A stretch of DNA of 64,000 nucleotides. Origin: Amia ocellicauda. Lineage: Eukaryota > Chordata > Actinopteri > Amiiformes > Amiidae. The translations under genes and the position numbers were made by a program. Of the stretch, positions 31,177 to 43,551 are shown one piece after another (positions within the stretch are counted from its first letter, which is position 1; each line of letters opens with the position of its first letter). Below the pieces are notes generated by a model that saw nothing but the letters and a program-made list of their open reading frames with translations, did no database searches and had not been told where the DNA came from. The stretch is taken from positions 310,001 to 374,000 of the forward strand of contig NW_027102663.1 of the NCBI RefSeq assembly GCF_036373705.1, given 5' to 3'.

Positions 31177-31475
31177 GTTGAAGAAGCGGGATGTTTCAGA
31201 AGCTGAGAATTAAAGAGGTATTGCCTAAAAGAAGCGCGGGTTCTTAAATAGAGAGGAGAGTTTCGGGGCGTTGCCTTCAGAGGGGTGGGGGTATTTATGG
31301 GTGGCCTTGTTGTTCAGGGTTTTATGGGTGTACACTTTCTGACGGATATGAGGTAGGAATAATTAAGGAAATAACTCTACCTAAAATCACGCCCCCCAAT
31401 TATGACGTAGGAATATTAATAAGCTTAGGGCATACGTCATAACAAAATAGGCCGCGCCCAAAAAACCCTACTATC
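31177..31475 (-). promoter_or_regulatory. Right-end promoter region (P2)
   Basis: Same TATA-like box (about 31243-31250). Two CRE-like motifs, one in each orientation, are kept; the outer site differs slightly from P1. No gene. Confidence 0.5.
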
Positions 31476-31795
31476 TACTCTTATGTAGTTGAAGGCGCAG
31501 TATAGCTCTCATAGTCTGGTGGTGACGGAAGACCACCAGCCGTTTGAACAAGCCATTCAGCATCACCTTGTTGGGTTAAGTGCAGGCACTGTCAGAGCGC
31601 AGGGCGTCCTGCCTTTGAAAGAGTTTCCGAAGTGTCCTGATGTGCCCTTTAGCAATGCCAAACAGGTCTGTGAAAATGGCATCATTTCGCGGCACTTCAG
31701 ACGCCATCTCACAGTCTAGCCGACCTGAAACGCCTGAGCCCGTTTTACCAGCAGGCTCCTACGGTAACCGTTTGAAGCAAGAGGTGGCGTTGTCA

Positions 31796-31868
31796 GTTTC
31801 CGTAGTGTAGCGGTTATCACATTCGCCTAACGCGCGAAAGGTCCCCGGTTCGAAACCGGGCGGAAACA
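31796..31868 (+). tRNA. tRNA-Val (AAC)
   Basis: Counterpart of 13277-13349 but with an intact T stem and B box and no internal TTTT. One change (CACATT for CACGTT) lies at the start of the anticodon arm. Could be functional. Confidence 0.85.
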
Positions 31869-32429
31869 GCCTGCTTTGGGCGGGCCCTTTTCGTCCTGCT
31901 TGCCCTCGTGGTTCCCCGCAGGCGGTGGGTGGCTTTTCTTCATTGGAGTGCCCGAAATCGGTGCTCTCAGAGCGTCCGTCCGTCGACAGGTTGAAATTGT
32001 AAACGCTGGTGTAGCCACTTTTAATTAAAATCTGATGATGATGATGATGATGTTGTTGTTGTTGTTGTTCTTGTTGTCGTCGTAGTCGCCGTCATTATTA
32101 TTGTTAAAGTAAAGCAGTAGTTAGATTTGTTGCTACCGTAAGGTGTAGAAGGCACAATAGCTCTGATAGTCTGGTGGTGAAGGAAGACCACCAGACGTTT
32201 GAACAAGCCATTCAGCATCACCTTGTTGGGCTAAGTGCAGGCACTGTCAGAGCGCAGGGCGTCCTGCCTTTGAAAGAGTTTCCAAAGTGTCCTGATGTGC
32301 CCTTTAGCAATGCAATATAGGTCAGTGAAAATAGAAACCTTTATCTCACAGGCTGGCCCACGGGAAACGCCTGTGCGCGTTTTATCAGCCTGCTTCGATG
32401 GAAGCCATTCGAAACACCAGGACGGGTTG

Positions 32430-32502
32430 TTTTCCGTAGTGTAGTGGCTATCACGTTTGCCTCACACGCGAAAGGTCCCCGGTTCGAAACCGGGCGGAAA
32501 CA
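32430..32502 (+). tRNA. tRNA-Val (CAC)
   Basis: First base T, as at 13920. The anticodon stem has a T-G wobble from a C-to-T change. Confidence 0.78.
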
Positions 32503-33397
32503 ACCCCCGGTGCACGCGTGCCAGTGCCATGTTACCCGTCGCCTTCTCTCTGCCCCAAGGCCGGCCGTCGTTTTCTCTTCCTCGGAGTGGCAAGAAATCC
32601 TGACCTTAAAAACAAACGATCGCAGAAGGGTAGCTTTGCGAGGCGCTGGAACTCACACTTTTAAAATCGATACATGTTGTAGCTGTTACAATACGACCGT
32701 AGCAGGATCAGCGACATTGCTGTTACTCTTATGTAGTCGAAGGCGCAGTATAGCTCTGATAGTCTGGTGGTGACGGAAGACCTCCAGCCGTTTGAACAAG
32801 CCATTCAGCATCACCTTGTTGGGCTAAGTGCAGGCACTGTCAGAGCGCAGGGCGACCTGCCTTTGATAGAGTTTCCTAAGTGTCCCGAAATCGGTGCACT
32901 CAGAGCGTCCGTCCGTCGACAGGTTGAAATTGTAAACGCTGGTGTAGCCACTTTTAATTAAAATATGATGATGATGATGATGATGTTGTTGTTCTTGTTC
33001 TTGTTCTTGTTGTTGTTGTTGTTCTTGTTTTTCTTGTTGTCGTCGTGGTCGCCGTCATTATTATTGTTAAAGTAAAGCAGTTGTTAGATTTGTAGCTACC
33101 GTAAGGTGTAGAAGGCACAATAGCTCTGTGATTGTCTGATGGTGGCACAAGACGAGCAGCAGCTGTTTGAACAAGCCATTGAGCATCACCATGTTGGGGT
33201 AAGTGTAAGTCTTGTCATAGCTCAGGGCGTTCTTCCTTTGAAAGAGTTTCCAAAGTGTCCTGATGTGCCCTTGAGCAATGCAAAATAGGTCAGTGAAAAT
33301 AGAAACCTTTATCTCACAGGCTGGCCCACGGGAAACCCCTGTGCGCGTTTTACCAGCCGGCTTCGATGGGAGCCATTTGAAACACCAGGACGGGTCG

Positions 33398-33470
33398 GTT
33401 TCCGTAGTGTAGTGGCTATCACGTGCGCCTCACACGCGAAAGGTCCCTGGTTCGAAACCGGGCGGAAACA
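33398..33470 (+). tRNA. tRNA-Val (CAC)
   Basis: Complete acceptor stem. One anticodon-stem pair is mismatched (G-A) relative to 14884-14956. Confidence 0.8.
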
Positions 33471-34342
33471 ACCCGCGGTGCACGCGTGCCAGTGCCGTGT
33501 TACCCGTCGCCATCTCTCTGCTCCAAGGCCGGCCGTCGTTTTCTCTTCCTCGGAGTGGCAAGAAATCCTGACCTTGAGAACAAACGATCGCAGAAGGGTA
33601 GCTTTGTGAGGCACTGGAACTGACACTTTTAAAATCGATACATGTTGTTGCTGTTACAATACGACCGTAGCAGGATCGGCGACATTGCTGTTACTCTTAT
33701 CTAGTTGAAGGCGCAGTATAGCTCTGATAGTCTGGTGGTGACGGAAGACCACCAGCCGTTTGAACAAGCCATTCAGCATCACCTTGTTGGGCTAAACGCA
33801 GGCACTGTCAGAGCGCAGGTCGTCCTGCCTTTGAAAGAGTTTCCGAAGTGTCCCGAAATCGGTGCACTCAGAGCGTCCGTCCGTCGACAGGTTGAAATTG
33901 TAAACGCTGGTGTAGCCACTTTTAATTAAAATCTGATGATGATGATGTTGTTGTTGTTATTCTTGTTGTCGTCGTAGTCGCCGTCATTATTAATGTTAAA
34001 GTAAAGCAGTAGTTAGATTTGTTGCTACCGTAAGGTGTAGAAGGCAAAATAGCTCTGATAGTCTGGTGGTGAAGGAAGACCACCAGACGTTTGAACAAGC
34101 CATTCAGCATCACCTTGTTGGGCTAAGTGCAGGCACTGTCAGAGCGCAGGGCGTCCTGCCTTTAAAAGAGTTTCCGAAGTGTCCTGATGTGCCCTTTAGC
34201 AATGCCAAACAGGTCAGTGAAAATGGCATCCTTTCGCCGCACTTCAGACGACATCTCACAGCCTAGCCGACCTGAAACACCTGAGCCCGTTTTACCAGCA
34301 GGCTTTAACGGTAACCATTTGAAGCAAGAGGCAGCGGTGTCA

Positions 34343-34415
34343 GTTTCCGTAGTGTAGCGGTTATCACGTTCGCCTAACGCGCGAAAGGTCCCCGGTTCGA
34401 AACCGGGCGGAAACA
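34343..34415 (+). tRNA. tRNA-Val (AAC)
   Basis: Fully paired cloverleaf, identical to 15829-15901; lies about 300 bp before the left edge of P3. Confidence 0.92.
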
Positions 34416-34600
34416 GCCTACTGTGGGCTGGCCCTTTTCGTCATGCTTGCCCTCGTGGTTCCCCGGAGGCGGTGGGTGTCTTTTCTTCATTGGAGTGCCC
34501 GTAATCGATGCACTCAGAGCGTCCGTCCGTCGACAGGTTGAAATTGTAAACGCTGGTGTAGCCACTTTTAATTAAAATCTGATGATGATGATGATGATGA

Positions 34601-34631
<31 letters not shown>

Positions 34632-34713
34632 CTTGTTGTCATCGTGGTCGCCGTCATTATTATTGTTAAAGTAAAGCAGTAGTTAGATTTGTTGCTACCG
34701 TAAGGTGTAGAAG

Positions 34714-36746
34714 ACAACAGTAGGTATGGCGTGTGATATCAAAACATTCAGAATACTTTTAACCTATATAATTTATAAGCTTTGTAAAATAAACCCAAAT
34801 ATCTCTTTTGCGGGGATAAACGCTGTTCTGAGTAGTTTGTGACTTGTTTAATACCAAACAAAGCATCGCTATAAAAAATAAATAAAAAAATCACTGTAAA
34901 AGCGCTAGTTATTTTTGATCTTTATAGTTATTTTCTAGGCTCAGGTTGTTTTTTAGCGCTTATAAAGGCCTGAAATATTCTTAGTGGTTGTTGACTATAG
35001 GTCTTGATGCTTAAAAATGTTTTTTTGAGAGACCAAAAGGTTCTAATAAAAGTTTAGAGTAGAGAGGAGAGAGATCGTCTCCATCTTGGTTTCTATTTGA
35101 AATTTGATGCAGTGTCATTTTATTGGTTGGTTTTGATATGTTAATTGGTAACAGGGTGGCACAAAGGCCAGACCAGAACAATGCCTTACAAGCAGATCCG
35201 GCATGTGGCCATCAGTATAAGTATGAAGGTCTGGTCTTCAGCTCGACAGACTCACACTGACCTTTCGATTTAAGACTAAAGATCAACAATGTCCGGAAAC
35301 AACATCAGCGATTCGATTTAAACGAGTTTTTAGGCAAGTCTTCAGATTATTTTCATTGACTCAGAGCGTGTTGTGTGCATGTATTGTAAATAAGGCTATA
35401 ACATCTGTTTTAAGTTCTGTAAAATTATTTTTCAGCCAGTCAACAGGAGTTAATTCCCAACGCTGAGGAGATCATCTGGAACAACGACGGTAAGATTTTT
35501 GTGTTTGCGCTCATGGGTTCTTATGCATGGGTGTGTGTGGTTTTGAAGCGGCTCATTAGAGTTATGAAAACGTTTTAATATATATTAATGCCGGTCTCTT
35601 TAATTACACAGAAACTATCGAAAGGCCTGTGATTAATGTCTCCGAGGATCGACCAAGAGAAGTGGTTGTCCCTAGACAGGCTGTCTGCCGACCGGGTAAG
35701 AACTAAACCCCTGTTTGTTTGTATAACGTTTCTGTAAGATGTTTGAGTCCAGTTTTGTTAATTTAAAAAAATTATCCTGTCTAACAGTATTAAGAAACGT
35801 GGTTCGAGACAACGAAAGGCCTTCCACATCGAGGGCTTGTTTCGTTTTACCTTCGAGAACCGTAACCTTTCAAGAATCTGAAAGGCCGTCAGCCCCGGTA
35901 TCTGATAGCTGTGAGTATATATCTGCAGCCTGTAAGAGGTTAAAGCTTTTTATAAAGCGGTGTGGTTAAAGGTTAAACATGTCTCTTACCTTCACAGCGG
36001 TGCAAAAAGCTAAACCAGCCGAAAAACATAAGAAACGATTATTCTGTGGAGGTAAGTAAGATCTTTCAAACTTTAATGTTTTTAAAAGGGCTTTTTTGCC
36101 CGTTGAGGGCTAATATTTAAGCGATGGGTGACCGTTTCCTGTAGGGCGGGGGGTTCTGGGAAAGATCTTTAGAAGTCCGGACAGGTCTAGGCTTGTTTCT
36201 GGGGAACGTGTTTAGAAATGACCGATTGCTGTACCGTCTGGTTAGGAAGTAAAGCCGTCCGAAAGGGTTTAGTAAGTTGTTTGGCTTATATCCCGCTATT
36301 ATACTTCTGTTTTAAAGTGGTTGTAGGAAAAGGCTTGAAGGTGTTCATTGTATTTAATATTTAAACAGATCGTGAAAACGTTTGTGAAACAGGAAGTCCC
36401 GGGATCAGGAAGCGTTTACACTTGGAAGGTTCGATTAAAAATGAAATGTTGTTGTGTGTGTGTGTGTTTTATTAACAATATTACAGTTTTTAAAGAAACA
36501 TTTAAGAAACAGTTTATTTACAGCGGCTTCTCTGTTTTACATTTATTATCAAGTCCTAATAAATATATTGTCTGTAAATAATAAGGCGTTGTAGTGAATG
36601 TCTAAGGCTATTTTCAAAGGTCTAAAAAAGCTAAAGGTTTTGAATGTCCTGGACATGTTGTTTTAAGTTTGATTTCTGTCACCGTTTAAAGATGTAAATG
36701 TAATGTATATTTTTATTCTTCCCAAGACTCTTGGGATAGTCATTCT
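34714..36746 (+). other. Left-end region with intron-like signals (P3)
   Basis: Same content as 16200-18231: TATA-like box at 35216-35223, short blocks with splice-like borders, no long frame. Confidence 0.45.
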
Positions 36747-37328
36747 GTGAATGAGCTATTGAGGACAATTACCCCGTCTAAGTGGGATCAAACATCTTCC
36801 CCGGTGAGATCACCGAGAGGATCCCCCACGGTGGTCTTGGAGACCCCCCAACATCTACTCAGGCCACAGCCTTCTGGGAGTAATTCAACACCCCAGATTC
36901 AGCCCGCCGCATTGTCGGGCGGAACAAATACAGGCATCCAACAACCTCAGGGGTCGCCGTCAGTCAGGGCTGACACACCACCCAACGACGGCCTGGTTTC
37001 AACATCGTCCCCCCAGACCCGTTTCTTGGCTACAGAAACGCGGAACAGTACCCCGCGCTTGGCCAGGGTGTCACCGCAAAGGCCTTCTTGGTCTCCGTCC
37101 ATGAGTATACGCTCGCTCCCTGCCTCCTTCGACCGAGATTTACCGGAGCGACCATCCTTTGAAGCTGAGCCAGGCCACCAGCCCCCGGAGCTACATCCTG
37201 AAGGTCGGCATGAGTTGCTACATACTTTGTTACAAAATCAAAGACTTGTGTTAGTGGGGCAAAACCTGGTGATAGAGAGCCAAAACATCCTTGTTAATAC
37301 CCTTACTAACGAATTGTACCGTATTTAA
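36747..37328 (+). CDS. Pro/Ser-rich left-end protein (P3)
   Basis: 193-residue frame with about nine residue differences from P2. Its C-terminal part matches the P1 fragment. The start is uncertain for the reason given for P2. Confidence 0.5.
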   Translation: MNELLRTITPSKWDQTSSPVRSPRGSPTVVLETPQHLLRPQPSGSNSTPQIQPAALSGGTNTGIQQPQGSPSVRADTPPNDGLVSTSSPQTRFLATETRNSTPRLARVSPQRPSWSPSMSIRSLPASFDRDLPERPSFEAEPGHQPPELHPEGRHELLHTLLQNQRLVLVGQNLVIESQNILVNTLTNELYRI

Positions 37329-37374
37329 TGTTTTAATAGACACAAAACGCCTTACTATTGTGGGTTGTTGGAAA

Positions 37375-37387
37375 AATAAAAAATAAA
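37375..37387 (+). terminator. Poly(A) signals after left-end gene (P3)
   Basis: Two AATAAA hexamers as in P1. Confidence 0.5.
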
Positions 37388-37511
37388 TTAAAAAATGTCC
37401 TGACTTGGTAAAAGAACTCACAAACTAAAGGATTATGAACAAGCTAGGGCCCCAAAAAGACCTTCCCGAGAGAACATCCCCGGCCCTGTTGTGAACTCCT
37501 CTGATGTCCCA

Positions 37512-38309
37512 ATGAACCTGGAACTATTACAAATGATAAATGATTTAAATAACCCCCAATTACCACCGATAGAATGTGAATTAACAGACTTACCGGTGAA
37601 CCCCGACCTGTTACAGATGGTCAATGATCTAAATAACCACCTCCCACCGGTAGCGCTTATAGAGGTTCACCCCCTAGTTCACCCCGATTTGTTTGAAATG
37701 GTGGAGGCTTTGGAGGAGCTACCCCGACCAAATTCTGCCCCTATTATAAATGATTTGAGACAATTAGAACACAGGATGGCGGCAGAAGCAGCCATCACTA
37801 TAGAGGAGGGTCTTGACATTAACCGGTTGGATATCTTTGAAGGACTTTTACAGGCTTTAAATGAGCCTCCTCAAAAAGGGGGTTTTGTAGATGTCAGCAG
37901 TGGGGGTGTTCGGAATGTGGAGGGTTCTGAGACTGATAAGGCTGTGGAGGACATGCTCTGTGAGAATGTAGGGGGTGAAGGCTTTGTTCAAAATGATGAT
38001 GTGTCCAAAAGTACCAGTGATCCCGTGATTATAGATAGACCGGCCTATAACAATTTTGAAATGATTCAGCGTTTTAATTTTGCAGAACTTTTAAATTGTG
38101 ACAATTATGCAGAAATATTTGTCAACATACACGAGGCCTTGCAGAAAATGCTTGAACAGGTTGCTGAAAGGGTCAGACCTCGAGATGTTGTACAGTTAGA
38201 ACTCAGAGGGGATGATTTGTTTAGCAACCTATCTGTAATGCTGAGTGGAGATAATTTAGATGTCTGGCTAAAATCGAAGCGTTATTGCAAAGTAACGCAG
38301 CCATCTTAG
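37512..38309 (+). CDS. Acidic protein upstream of polymerase (P3)
   Basis: Residue-identical to the P1 frame; open. Confidence 0.5.
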   Translation: MNLELLQMINDLNNPQLPPIECELTDLPVNPDLLQMVNDLNNHLPPVALIEVHPLVHPDLFEMVEALEELPRPNSAPIINDLRQLEHRMAAEAAITIEEGLDINRLDIFEGLLQALNEPPQKGGFVDVSSGGVRNVEGSETDKAVEDMLCENVGGEGFVQNDDVSKSTSDPVIIDRPAYNNFEMIQRFNFAELLNCDNYAEIFVNIHEALQKMLEQVAERVRPRDVVQLELRGDDLFSNLSVMLSGDNLDVWLKSKRYCKVTQPS

Positions 38310-41300
38310 CTGATGAAAGTCTGTCTCTGGTAATGAATGTGGTTCGTAACCCTGAGGGTGGGGCGCTTAGAAGACTGTCGAAATGCTTGAAGAACGACAT
38401 AATTAGGACCAAGCTCAGGCAATTAGTGGTGAGATCCAGTGGGGACAATAAGCTCTGTTTTGCTTACAGTTTAATAAAACTACTCACCCCCGACATGCCT
38501 GAACCCCAAGCTCTGCAAGAGGCTTTAATGCTTCATCAGAGGGCCGGCTTAAACTCTCAACAGATGGTTGCCTTTTCAGACATCACCAAGTTTGAGGAGT
38601 TGTTGTCTTTAAAAATTGTTGTGTGGTACCGTTGTGAGGTAAAGGAAGTATTTGTGAAATTTCAGACACATCCTGAAACCCATACACAGACACTGTTTCT
38701 CTTCCTAAGTGATAGTCATTACTTTGGAATAAAGAGTTTGACGGCTTTTTTGGGTTGTTCGTATGTTTGTCATTGGTGTTATAAGGCCTTCAATGATAAG
38801 CTTAAGCACCGATGTGACGGTTACTGTAATGTCTGTTTCAATCCGCAATGTCGTAAGGGTTTGGCCCCTACCATCCGATGTAAAGATTGCTTAAGGATTT
38901 GTCTCTCAGCGTTCTGTTTTTCCGAACATAAGGTACAGAGGGCCGCTGCTGAGAGGGGTTAAAAAATGGAGTTATTGTGATCAAACTAAATGTTGCCCGC
39001 AGTGTTGCCTCCAGTACCGTTTTCATGAGGTTAAACCACACAAATGTCTGGAGCCGAGATGCAGGATCTGTAATGCTGATTTAACCCCGGGGTCCGAACA
39101 CCAGTGCTTTATTCAGCCGGTTAAAAAGGAGCCGCCGCACAACTGGTATGTCTTTTTTGATTTTGAATGCCGGCAAGAAAACGGGGTCCACGTTGCTAAT
39201 TATATACACTGTATTGACATGTTGGATCGTGAGTGGTCAGCTAGCGGTGAGAGTTGTGTCAGGGATTTCTTTACGCGGTATCGAGGTCCAAAATACCTCA
39301 ATTACACATTTATTGCCCACAATGCTAAGGGTTATGATTCTTACATTTTGATGAAGTATCTGGTGGAAAATGGGGTGACCCCAAAAATAATAGCTCAGGG
39401 TAGCAAGATCATGTGTTTCACCGACGAAGCTTTCAACTAACGTTACATAGACTTGTTAAATTTCCTCCCCATGAAATTGAGCGCTTTGCCTAAGGCTCTG
39501 GGTTTTGAGGCTCAGAAGAAAGGTTGGTTCTGCCATTTTTTTAATACTAAGGACACTCAAAATTATCAAGGGTCCTACCCGCCCGCCTCTTATTATGGGG
39601 TTGATACTATGATGTCTCATGAGAGGGAGGAATTCTTTAAATGGTACAATACGGTTAAGGGAGGTGTTTTTGATTTCCGAGAAGAGATGGCCGCTTATTG
39701 TAAAAATGATGTGGTGATCCTTAAAGAAGCCTGTGTGCGTTTCTGCGCCGAGGTTATCAACACATCGGGTCTCAACCCTTTGCAAAGTGTGACCATAGCG
39801 TCTCTCTGCATGAAAATGTATCGGTCCAATTTCTTGCAGAAAAACACTATAGCGGTCACCACTTCTGACAACTATCGTGCTAGACAAAAGAACTTTTCGA
39901 CTGTCTCCATACAGTGGGTGGAATACCTGAGTGCCCGGGATAACATCTTCATCAGACATGCTTTAAATCAAGGGGAAGTAAAAATGGGGCCTTACTACTT
40001 AGACGGTTTTAGCGACGTGTCCGGGCGGCGTACCGCTTATGAGTTTGCCGGTTGTATTTACCATGGCTGTCCTCAGTGCTTCGACCCAAACACCTTTAAC
40101 CCCGTAACACTAAAACTCTGCGGTGATATGTACTATGATTTCCAGAAACGAATTGAAACTTTAAAAAACACCTATGGTTTGAACATGCTGGTGATTTGGG
40201 AACACGAGTGGACGACCCTGAAGCAACAGGATGCGGGGGTATAACGGTTTATGGAAACCTTGGACTTTCCTGAATGTCTAGAGCCCCGGGATGCGTTATT
40301 TGGGGGTTGTACCAATGCCCTCTGTTTACATTATGAGGTAAAGGAGGGTGAGAGAGTAGATTACTATGATTTCACCAGTCTGTACCCTTATGTCAACAAG
40401 ACCAAAATGTACCCGGTGGGGCGTCCAACCATTGTTTATCGTGACTTTCTCGAAATCGGACATTACTTTCGTTTGATCAAAGTCACCATGTACCCTCCTC
40501 GCGAGCTGTTCTTACCCGTGTTGCCTTACAGGTGTTCGGGAAAATTGATGTTCCCACTTTGTAGAACGTGTGTGGAAACTGAAAATCAAACTACCTCTTG
40601 TCTGCACAGTGATGAAGAGAGAGCGCTGACGGGTGTCTGGTGTAGCATTGAGCTTGACAAGGCGGTGGAGAAAGGTTACAGAGTCGGTAAGGTGTATGAG
40701 GTTTGGCATTTTTCTGAAAAAACTGATACTCTTTTTGCTGATTACATTATGACCCATCTGAAAGGGAAACAGGAGGCATCGGGCTATCCCTCATGGTGTG
40801 TTGACTCCGCGGCCAAAGAGCGATACGTTCAGCAATATTTTGAAAAGGAAGGGATCCGTCTAGAGCCGGGGAACATAACTGTAAACCCCGCCAAGAGACA
40901 AATGTCCAAACTGATTTTAAACAGTCTGTGGGGTAAGTTTGGGGAAAGAAATTACCGTCTAAACACAACCTTGATTAAAACCCCTGAACTGTTCATAGAA
41001 TTTATGTTTTCCAAACAACATGCAGTATCACACTTTCAATTCTTAAATGACCACGTGGCACAGGTCCAGTGGAGGGCCCCTAAAGATTTCCCCACCAAAC
41101 AGGGGAACGTTAATGTTTTCATAGCGGTTTTTACCACGGCTTACGCCCGGCTTGAACTGTACAACTTAATGGATCAGTTGCAGGAACGCACGCTCTATCA
41201 TGATACTGACTCTGTAATCTTTGTCACCAGGCCAGGGGATTGGGTCCCTCCCCTCGGGGACTACCTTGGGGAGTTAACGAGCGAACTAGATCCTCAGGAC

Positions 41301-41623
41301 CACATAGTGGAGTTTGTTTCAGGGGGTCCTAAGACTTACGCATACAGAACGGCTGCGGGTAAGACCTGTATGAAAGTTAAGGGTTTCACTCTGAACCATT
41401 GTAACAACAAGCTCATTAACATCAAGTCTCTGACGACCCTGGTAGAAAGTTATGTAACGAGAAAGACGCGCCTCCTCGTGAGATTATTACAGCCGGAAAT
41501 CAGATCTATCGCAATAAAAAGGGGTACACGTTGGAAAATAGATCACTAAACAAACGGTTCAGAGTGGTGTACAATAAAAGAGTGTTGAAGACTGATTATA
41601 CCACTCTGCCTTATGGATATTAG
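38285..41623 (+). pseudogene. Protein-primed DNA polymerase B, broken (P3)
   Basis: Same motifs and same state of decay as P1 (about four or five breaks). Confidence 0.92.
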
Positions 41624-42284
41624 CGGTGGTTTTGATAACAGACTTCAACACCCTTTCTCCTGTATTATAGCCGGTCCCTCCAATTCGGGGCAGAGCTATC
41701 TTATAAAGAACATCATAGAAGATGTGGACGCAACCGTGTCCCAAGCTCTTGACAACATAGTGTGGTGTTACTCTTGCTGGCAACCTCTCTACGATGATTT
41801 GGCTTCGAAAAAAAATAATCTGAAATTTGTGCAAGGTCTCCCCGCCTCGTTGTGTGGTGATGACTTGTTCCAGCCCGGTCAAACTAACCTAGTGATCCTT
41901 GATGACCTGATGGAGCAGGCCGGTGACAACAGTGAAGTGGAAAAAGCTTTCACAAAGTACACTCATCATAGGAATTTAAGTATTATTTATTTAGTTCAAA
42001 ATCTATTTTTTCAAGGTAAAAAAAGCCGCACTATTAATTTATATGCCAATGATATAATTATTTTTAAAAACCCCAGAGATAAACTACAGGTCACCGTCTT
42101 GGCTCGTCAAATGTACCCTAACCAGACCAAGTTCTCTTTGGAGGCATTTGAGGATGCCACCAAAAAACCCTACGGGTACTTGATTGCGGACTTAAAAGCA
42201 CAAACCCCAGAAGACTTTCGCCTCAGAACAGGTTTGTGCCCGCCCGATTGGCCGGCAGTGTATGTGCTAAAGAAAAGGAAATAA
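41613..42284 (+). CDS. Packaging ATPase (P3)
   Basis: Open 223-residue frame, residue-identical to P1. Confidence 0.85.
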   Translation: MDISGGFDNRLQHPFSCIIAGPSNSGQSYLIKNIIEDVDATVSQALDNIVWCYSCWQPLYDDLASKKNNLKFVQGLPASLCGDDLFQPGQTNLVILDDLMEQAGDNSEVEKAFTKYTHHRNLSIIYLVQNLFFQGKKSRTINLYANDIIIFKNPRDKLQVTVLARQMYPNQTKFSLEAFEDATKKPYGYLIADLKAQTPEDFRLRTGLCPPDWPAVYVLKKRK

Positions 42285-42290
42285 ATAAGA

Positions 42291-42626
42291 ATGTCTGTTC
42301 GGATTAAAAGAAATCTGCCGCTTTTGCAAATGTTATTTGAGAGGAGCCCGCGCCATAGGAAAGCTGTGCTGGCAGGGGCCCCCTCGGATTTGATCGAGAC
42401 CCTGTGTGAAATAGCTTTTAACATCTTACGCGGTAATATACCCCTAACCCCTTCTCAACATTCTAAACTCAAAAAACAAAAAGCGGTTATCAAGATCATC
42501 GCTAATAAGAAGTATTCTATTAAAAGAAAAAGAAAGAAGATTAATCAAACCGGGGGTTTTATAGGACCGCTGTTGAGCATAGCCGTGCCTTTCCTAACCA
42601 GTCTTCTAGCTTCCAGAGTGGGTTAA
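42291..42626 (+). CDS. Small basic virion-type protein (P3)
   Basis: Residue-identical to P1; whole. Confidence 0.6.
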   Translation: MSVRIKRNLPLLQMLFERSPRHRKAVLAGAPSDLIETLCEIAFNILRGNIPLTPSQHSKLKKQKAVIKIIANKKYSIKRKRKKINQTGGFIGPLLSIAVPFLTSLLASRVG

Positions 42627-42628
42627 TA

Positions 42629-43372
42629 ATGGAATATGCTCAGAAAATGTTTTTGATCCCTCAGGAGCAGCTTGAGAAACTGAGAAAAAATGTTGTCGGG
42701 CCAGAGCCCATTAGACAAATGGCCGAAAACAACCTGGACTCTGAAATGAAAGCTATACAGGCCAGGGCCGATTTAAATCAGTATTCCAAAGCCCAGTTGT
42801 ATACCAACACGTTACAGCGCTACCTCCGTCTGGTTAGACAGGGTGAAAAAGATCAAAACATTTTAACTTTAACCATGGCCTCTCAAGAAAATGGTTCTGG
42901 GGCTGATGCGGGGGGTACGGTTGATAAAGATGTTGCGGTGACCGAACCTGTTGAGAGTTCAGAGGGAGATGTTGTAACGGATGTTTTGAGAAACATGCCG
43001 GCCAGAAGCAAAAGACATGCAGAATATATCCTGCACAAAATGGTTCAGAAACCGCGGGTAACGGCTTGGAATGAACAGGGTGAATTTGTTTTTAAAGGAC
43101 AACTGATCAAAGGTTCACACATGTTTGATTTGTTGAAGAGTGTCACTAGCACTAATAAGGTACCCGATAGTCGCCGACCTGTAGGCTGGAATGCTTTCCT
43201 ACAGGCGATGGCCTGTCTGAACATGCCCCAATCAACAGTTCCTAACCAGGAAACGCGACAAAAAATCCGTCTGTGTAAAGAGGTGGAGCCTGATCTGACT
43301 CCGATATCTCATTACTCTGACCGTGCTGAGCGACCATCCTCAGGATCTATCCATCGTTGGGAAGCTTATTAA
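42629..43372 (+). CDS. Conserved Polinton protein of unknown function (P3)
   Basis: Residue-identical to P1; whole. Confidence 0.6.
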   Translation: MEYAQKMFLIPQEQLEKLRKNVVGPEPIRQMAENNLDSEMKAIQARADLNQYSKAQLYTNTLQRYLRLVRQGEKDQNILTLTMASQENGSGADAGGTVDKDVAVTEPVESSEGDVVTDVLRNMPARSKRHAEYILHKMVQKPRVTAWNEQGEFVFKGQLIKGSHMFDLLKSVTSTNKVPDSRRPVGWNAFLQAMACLNMPQSTVPNQETRQKIRLCKEVEPDLTPISHYSDRAERPSSGSIHRWEAY

Positions 43373-43551
43373 TCTCATGTTTTTATTTGTCTCCCCTGTA
43401 AATAATGTCTCGACAAACATTTTTTTTTTTTTATTTTTTTTTTTTCAAATGTTGTACATTTATTTATACCATAACCCCTGCTTTGTATAAGAATTGTGTT
43501 GAATAAAAACAAAACTAATGATTCAAAGGCTGTTTTCATTATTTTTTCACC
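43373..43551. terminator. Convergent polyadenylation region (P3)
   Basis: Same AATAAA signals on both strands and same T tract as P1. Confidence 0.6.

Larger units (their letters stand above)
16200..31475. mobile_element. Polinton/Maverick copy P2 (complete, about 15.3 kb)
   Basis: This is the first copy with both edges in view. The left edge is where homology to the tRNA-Val module tail stops (after 16199), and the right edge is where module homology resumes (31476). The size, 15.3 kb, is typical of Polintons. Read inward, the two edges start with AG and share only a few bases, so no long terminal inverted repeat is visible and the edges are uncertain by about 10 bp. No clean 6-bp target duplication was found. 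The copy is broken in several genes, in a pattern partly shared with P1/P3. Confidence 0.92.
31476..34713 (+). repeat. tRNA-Val tandem array 2
   Basis: Same six-module order as array 1 (AAC, CAC, none, CAC, none, AAC), 3,238 bp. It differs from array 1 in microsatellite lengths and scattered bases. No protein gene is supported. Confidence 0.85.
1..37059. repeat. Higher-order tandem repeat, period 37,059 bp (two Polinton plus tRNA units)
   Basis: Every feature in 1-26941 recurs 37,059 bp downstream, whereas neighbouring units are 18,544, 18,515 and 18,544 bp apart (measured at the acidic reading frame) and differ in many more bases. Spot checks found only a handful of single-base differences between the two dimers. 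The structure is thus A-B-A-B, not four independent copies. Confidence 0.9.
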
